Assembly (NCBI GenBank): GCA_008501575.1
Contig: QQUO01000218.1
Location: 1 to 5,546, forward strand
Direction of reading: 5' to 3'
From: Pseudomonadota bacterium
GTDB lineage: Bacteria > Pseudomonadota > Gammaproteobacteria > Xanthomonadales > Marinicellaceae
DNA length: 5,546 nucleotides
Positions 4,963 to 5,546 of the stretch are shown one piece after another. The position numbers and the translations under genes were made by a program. The notes under the pieces were generated by a model, which saw only the letters and a list, made by a program, of their open reading frames with translations, ran no database searches and had not been told where the DNA came from. Position 1 is the first letter of the stretch, and every line of letters begins with the position of its first letter.

Positions 4963-5546
4963 TTATTGGCAGACTATGCCATCAAAGCCGTCTTTGAAAA
5001 GGTAATCACCATTAGCCAGTTGTTTAATGGTCAGAATTTCTTGGCGCTCAATGGTGCCGCCTTGAACGTCACTGGAGGCCAAAATTTCACTGGCGTAAAT
5101 GCCGGGGTTACTTGCTGCGTGATTGATTTCCAGTACAAAAGGAACAACACCACTGTTAAAGGATATTTCTTCACTGGGTAAAAAGTTGCACAGACTGTCG
5201 GGATTGCTGCAGCTCAACTGGGCTTCATCGTTCCAACCATTAACGGATTCAGCTTGGCAGTTCAGGCCACAGGTTAAACTTGAATCAGTGGTCAACTGGT
5301 TGGTTTGGCATGAGATGGAAAAATCGGCTTGACCACCCAATGTAAACGGCGGCGAGAATTCAGACGTGCGACCGGCCGCATCGGTGGCGGTGGTCACAAT
5401 TAAATCGCCTTCGGCCACAGGGCCATCAGCGAACAAGGTCCTGAACACCGGCGTGCCTGAAAGGTATTGTTCTGCGGTATAAGTGGTCGCTGCTAACCAA
5501 GTTTGACCTTCACCCGTTGGATCGGCGGCATAGATATCTATGGTCA
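4963..5546 (-). CDS. C-terminal part of a secreted beta-helix/Ig-like protein, cut by the window edge
   Basis: The frame is open to the right edge, so 193 C-terminal residues are visible and the true start lies outside. A GTG at 5448 is internal: the 32 residues before it (beginning TIDIYAADPTGEGQTW) continue the same domain. Visible residues about 1-67, with IDIYAADPTGEGQTWL and VTTATDAAGRTSEFS, match the module that commonly follows the beta-helix in CSLREA-type surface proteins. Residues about 74-178 hold five cysteines in a pattern like bacterial Ig-like domains (FSISC, LSCS, then CNFLPSE where relatives have a similar CSFSP motif, and PGIYASEILASS). The protein ends YLFKDGFDGIVCQ, sharing the FKDxF[ED] tail of the CTLREA protein but with five extra residues including a Cys. 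It is probably a surface or extracellular binding protein. The missing N-terminus prevents confirming a signal peptide or a CSLREA motif. Confidence 0.8.
   Translation of the reverse strand, partial: TIDIYAADPTGEGQTWLAATTYTAEQYLSGTPVFRTLFADGPVAEGDLIVTTATDAAGRTSEFSPPFTLGGQADFSISCQTNQLTTDSSLTCGLNCQAESVNGWNDEAQLSCSNPDSLCNFLPSEEISFNSGVVPFVLEINHAASNPGIYASEILASSDVQGGTIERQEILTIKQLANGDYLFKDGFDGIVCQ

Noticed and set aside
4696..5181. 161-residue plus-strand open frame
   Set aside because: It is antisense to two minus-strand genes that have clear domains, crosses the REP hairpin, and has no ribosome binding site or recognisable motif.
5446..5448. GTG as the start of the right-edge gene
   Set aside because: The frame stays open to the window edge and the upstream residues belong to the same conserved module, so the GTG is an internal Val codon.

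Overview
The window looks like chromosomal DNA of a free-living gammaproteobacterium. Its base composition is moderate, it has Shine-Dalgarno-led genes and an outer-membrane-type lipoprotein, and its surface proteins contain CSLREA/beta-helix and InlB-B-type repeat modules. Its short GC-rich intergenic palindromes are of the REP type. The mix of domains and the FKDxF[ED] protein tails remind me of Marinicella and the Xanthomonadales-like marine lineages, but that placement is inference from memory, not a search.

Layout. A plus-strand pair fills the left part. It starts with a 475-residue leucine-rich-repeat lipoprotein (173-1600). Seven bases later comes a 129-residue acidic, apparently cytoplasmic protein that I cannot assign (1608-1997). 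The rest of the window is read from the minus strand. In transcription order this is the 3' part of a large secreted beta-helix/Ig-like protein running in from the right edge (5546-4963), a small secreted PAN/Apple-type protein (4900-4562), and a complete 635-residue CTLREA (CSLREA-type) beta-helix protein (4244-2337). The plus pair and the minus set converge on a 339-base noncoding stretch.

Noncoding DNA. The convergent gap (1998-2336) holds two copies of a 46-bp sequence, 159 bp apart. Each folds as an intrinsic-terminator-like hairpin when read on the minus strand. Between the copies lies a REPIN-like pair of inverted palindromes (2180-2241), and a decayed palindrome of a second family lies upstream (2051-2083). 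The 317-base gap before the CTLREA gene (4245-4561) holds an inverted pair of that second family (4383-4543). A single half-element of the first family sits in the 62-base gap between the partial gene and the PAN gene. In both inverted pairs the two halves differ by compensatory base changes that preserve the hairpin stem.

Biology. Four of the five genes encode exported proteins, so the region reads as a cell-envelope/surface locus. The two beta-helix-type proteins have different C-terminal domains yet end in the same short motif, FKD[GD]F[DE], preceded by a hydrophobic pair. This is the best candidate here for a little-described shared function such as sorting, secretion or anchoring. I see no tRNA, rRNA, CRISPR array, transposase or phage gene. 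Bases 1-172 hold only the upstream region of the first gene.
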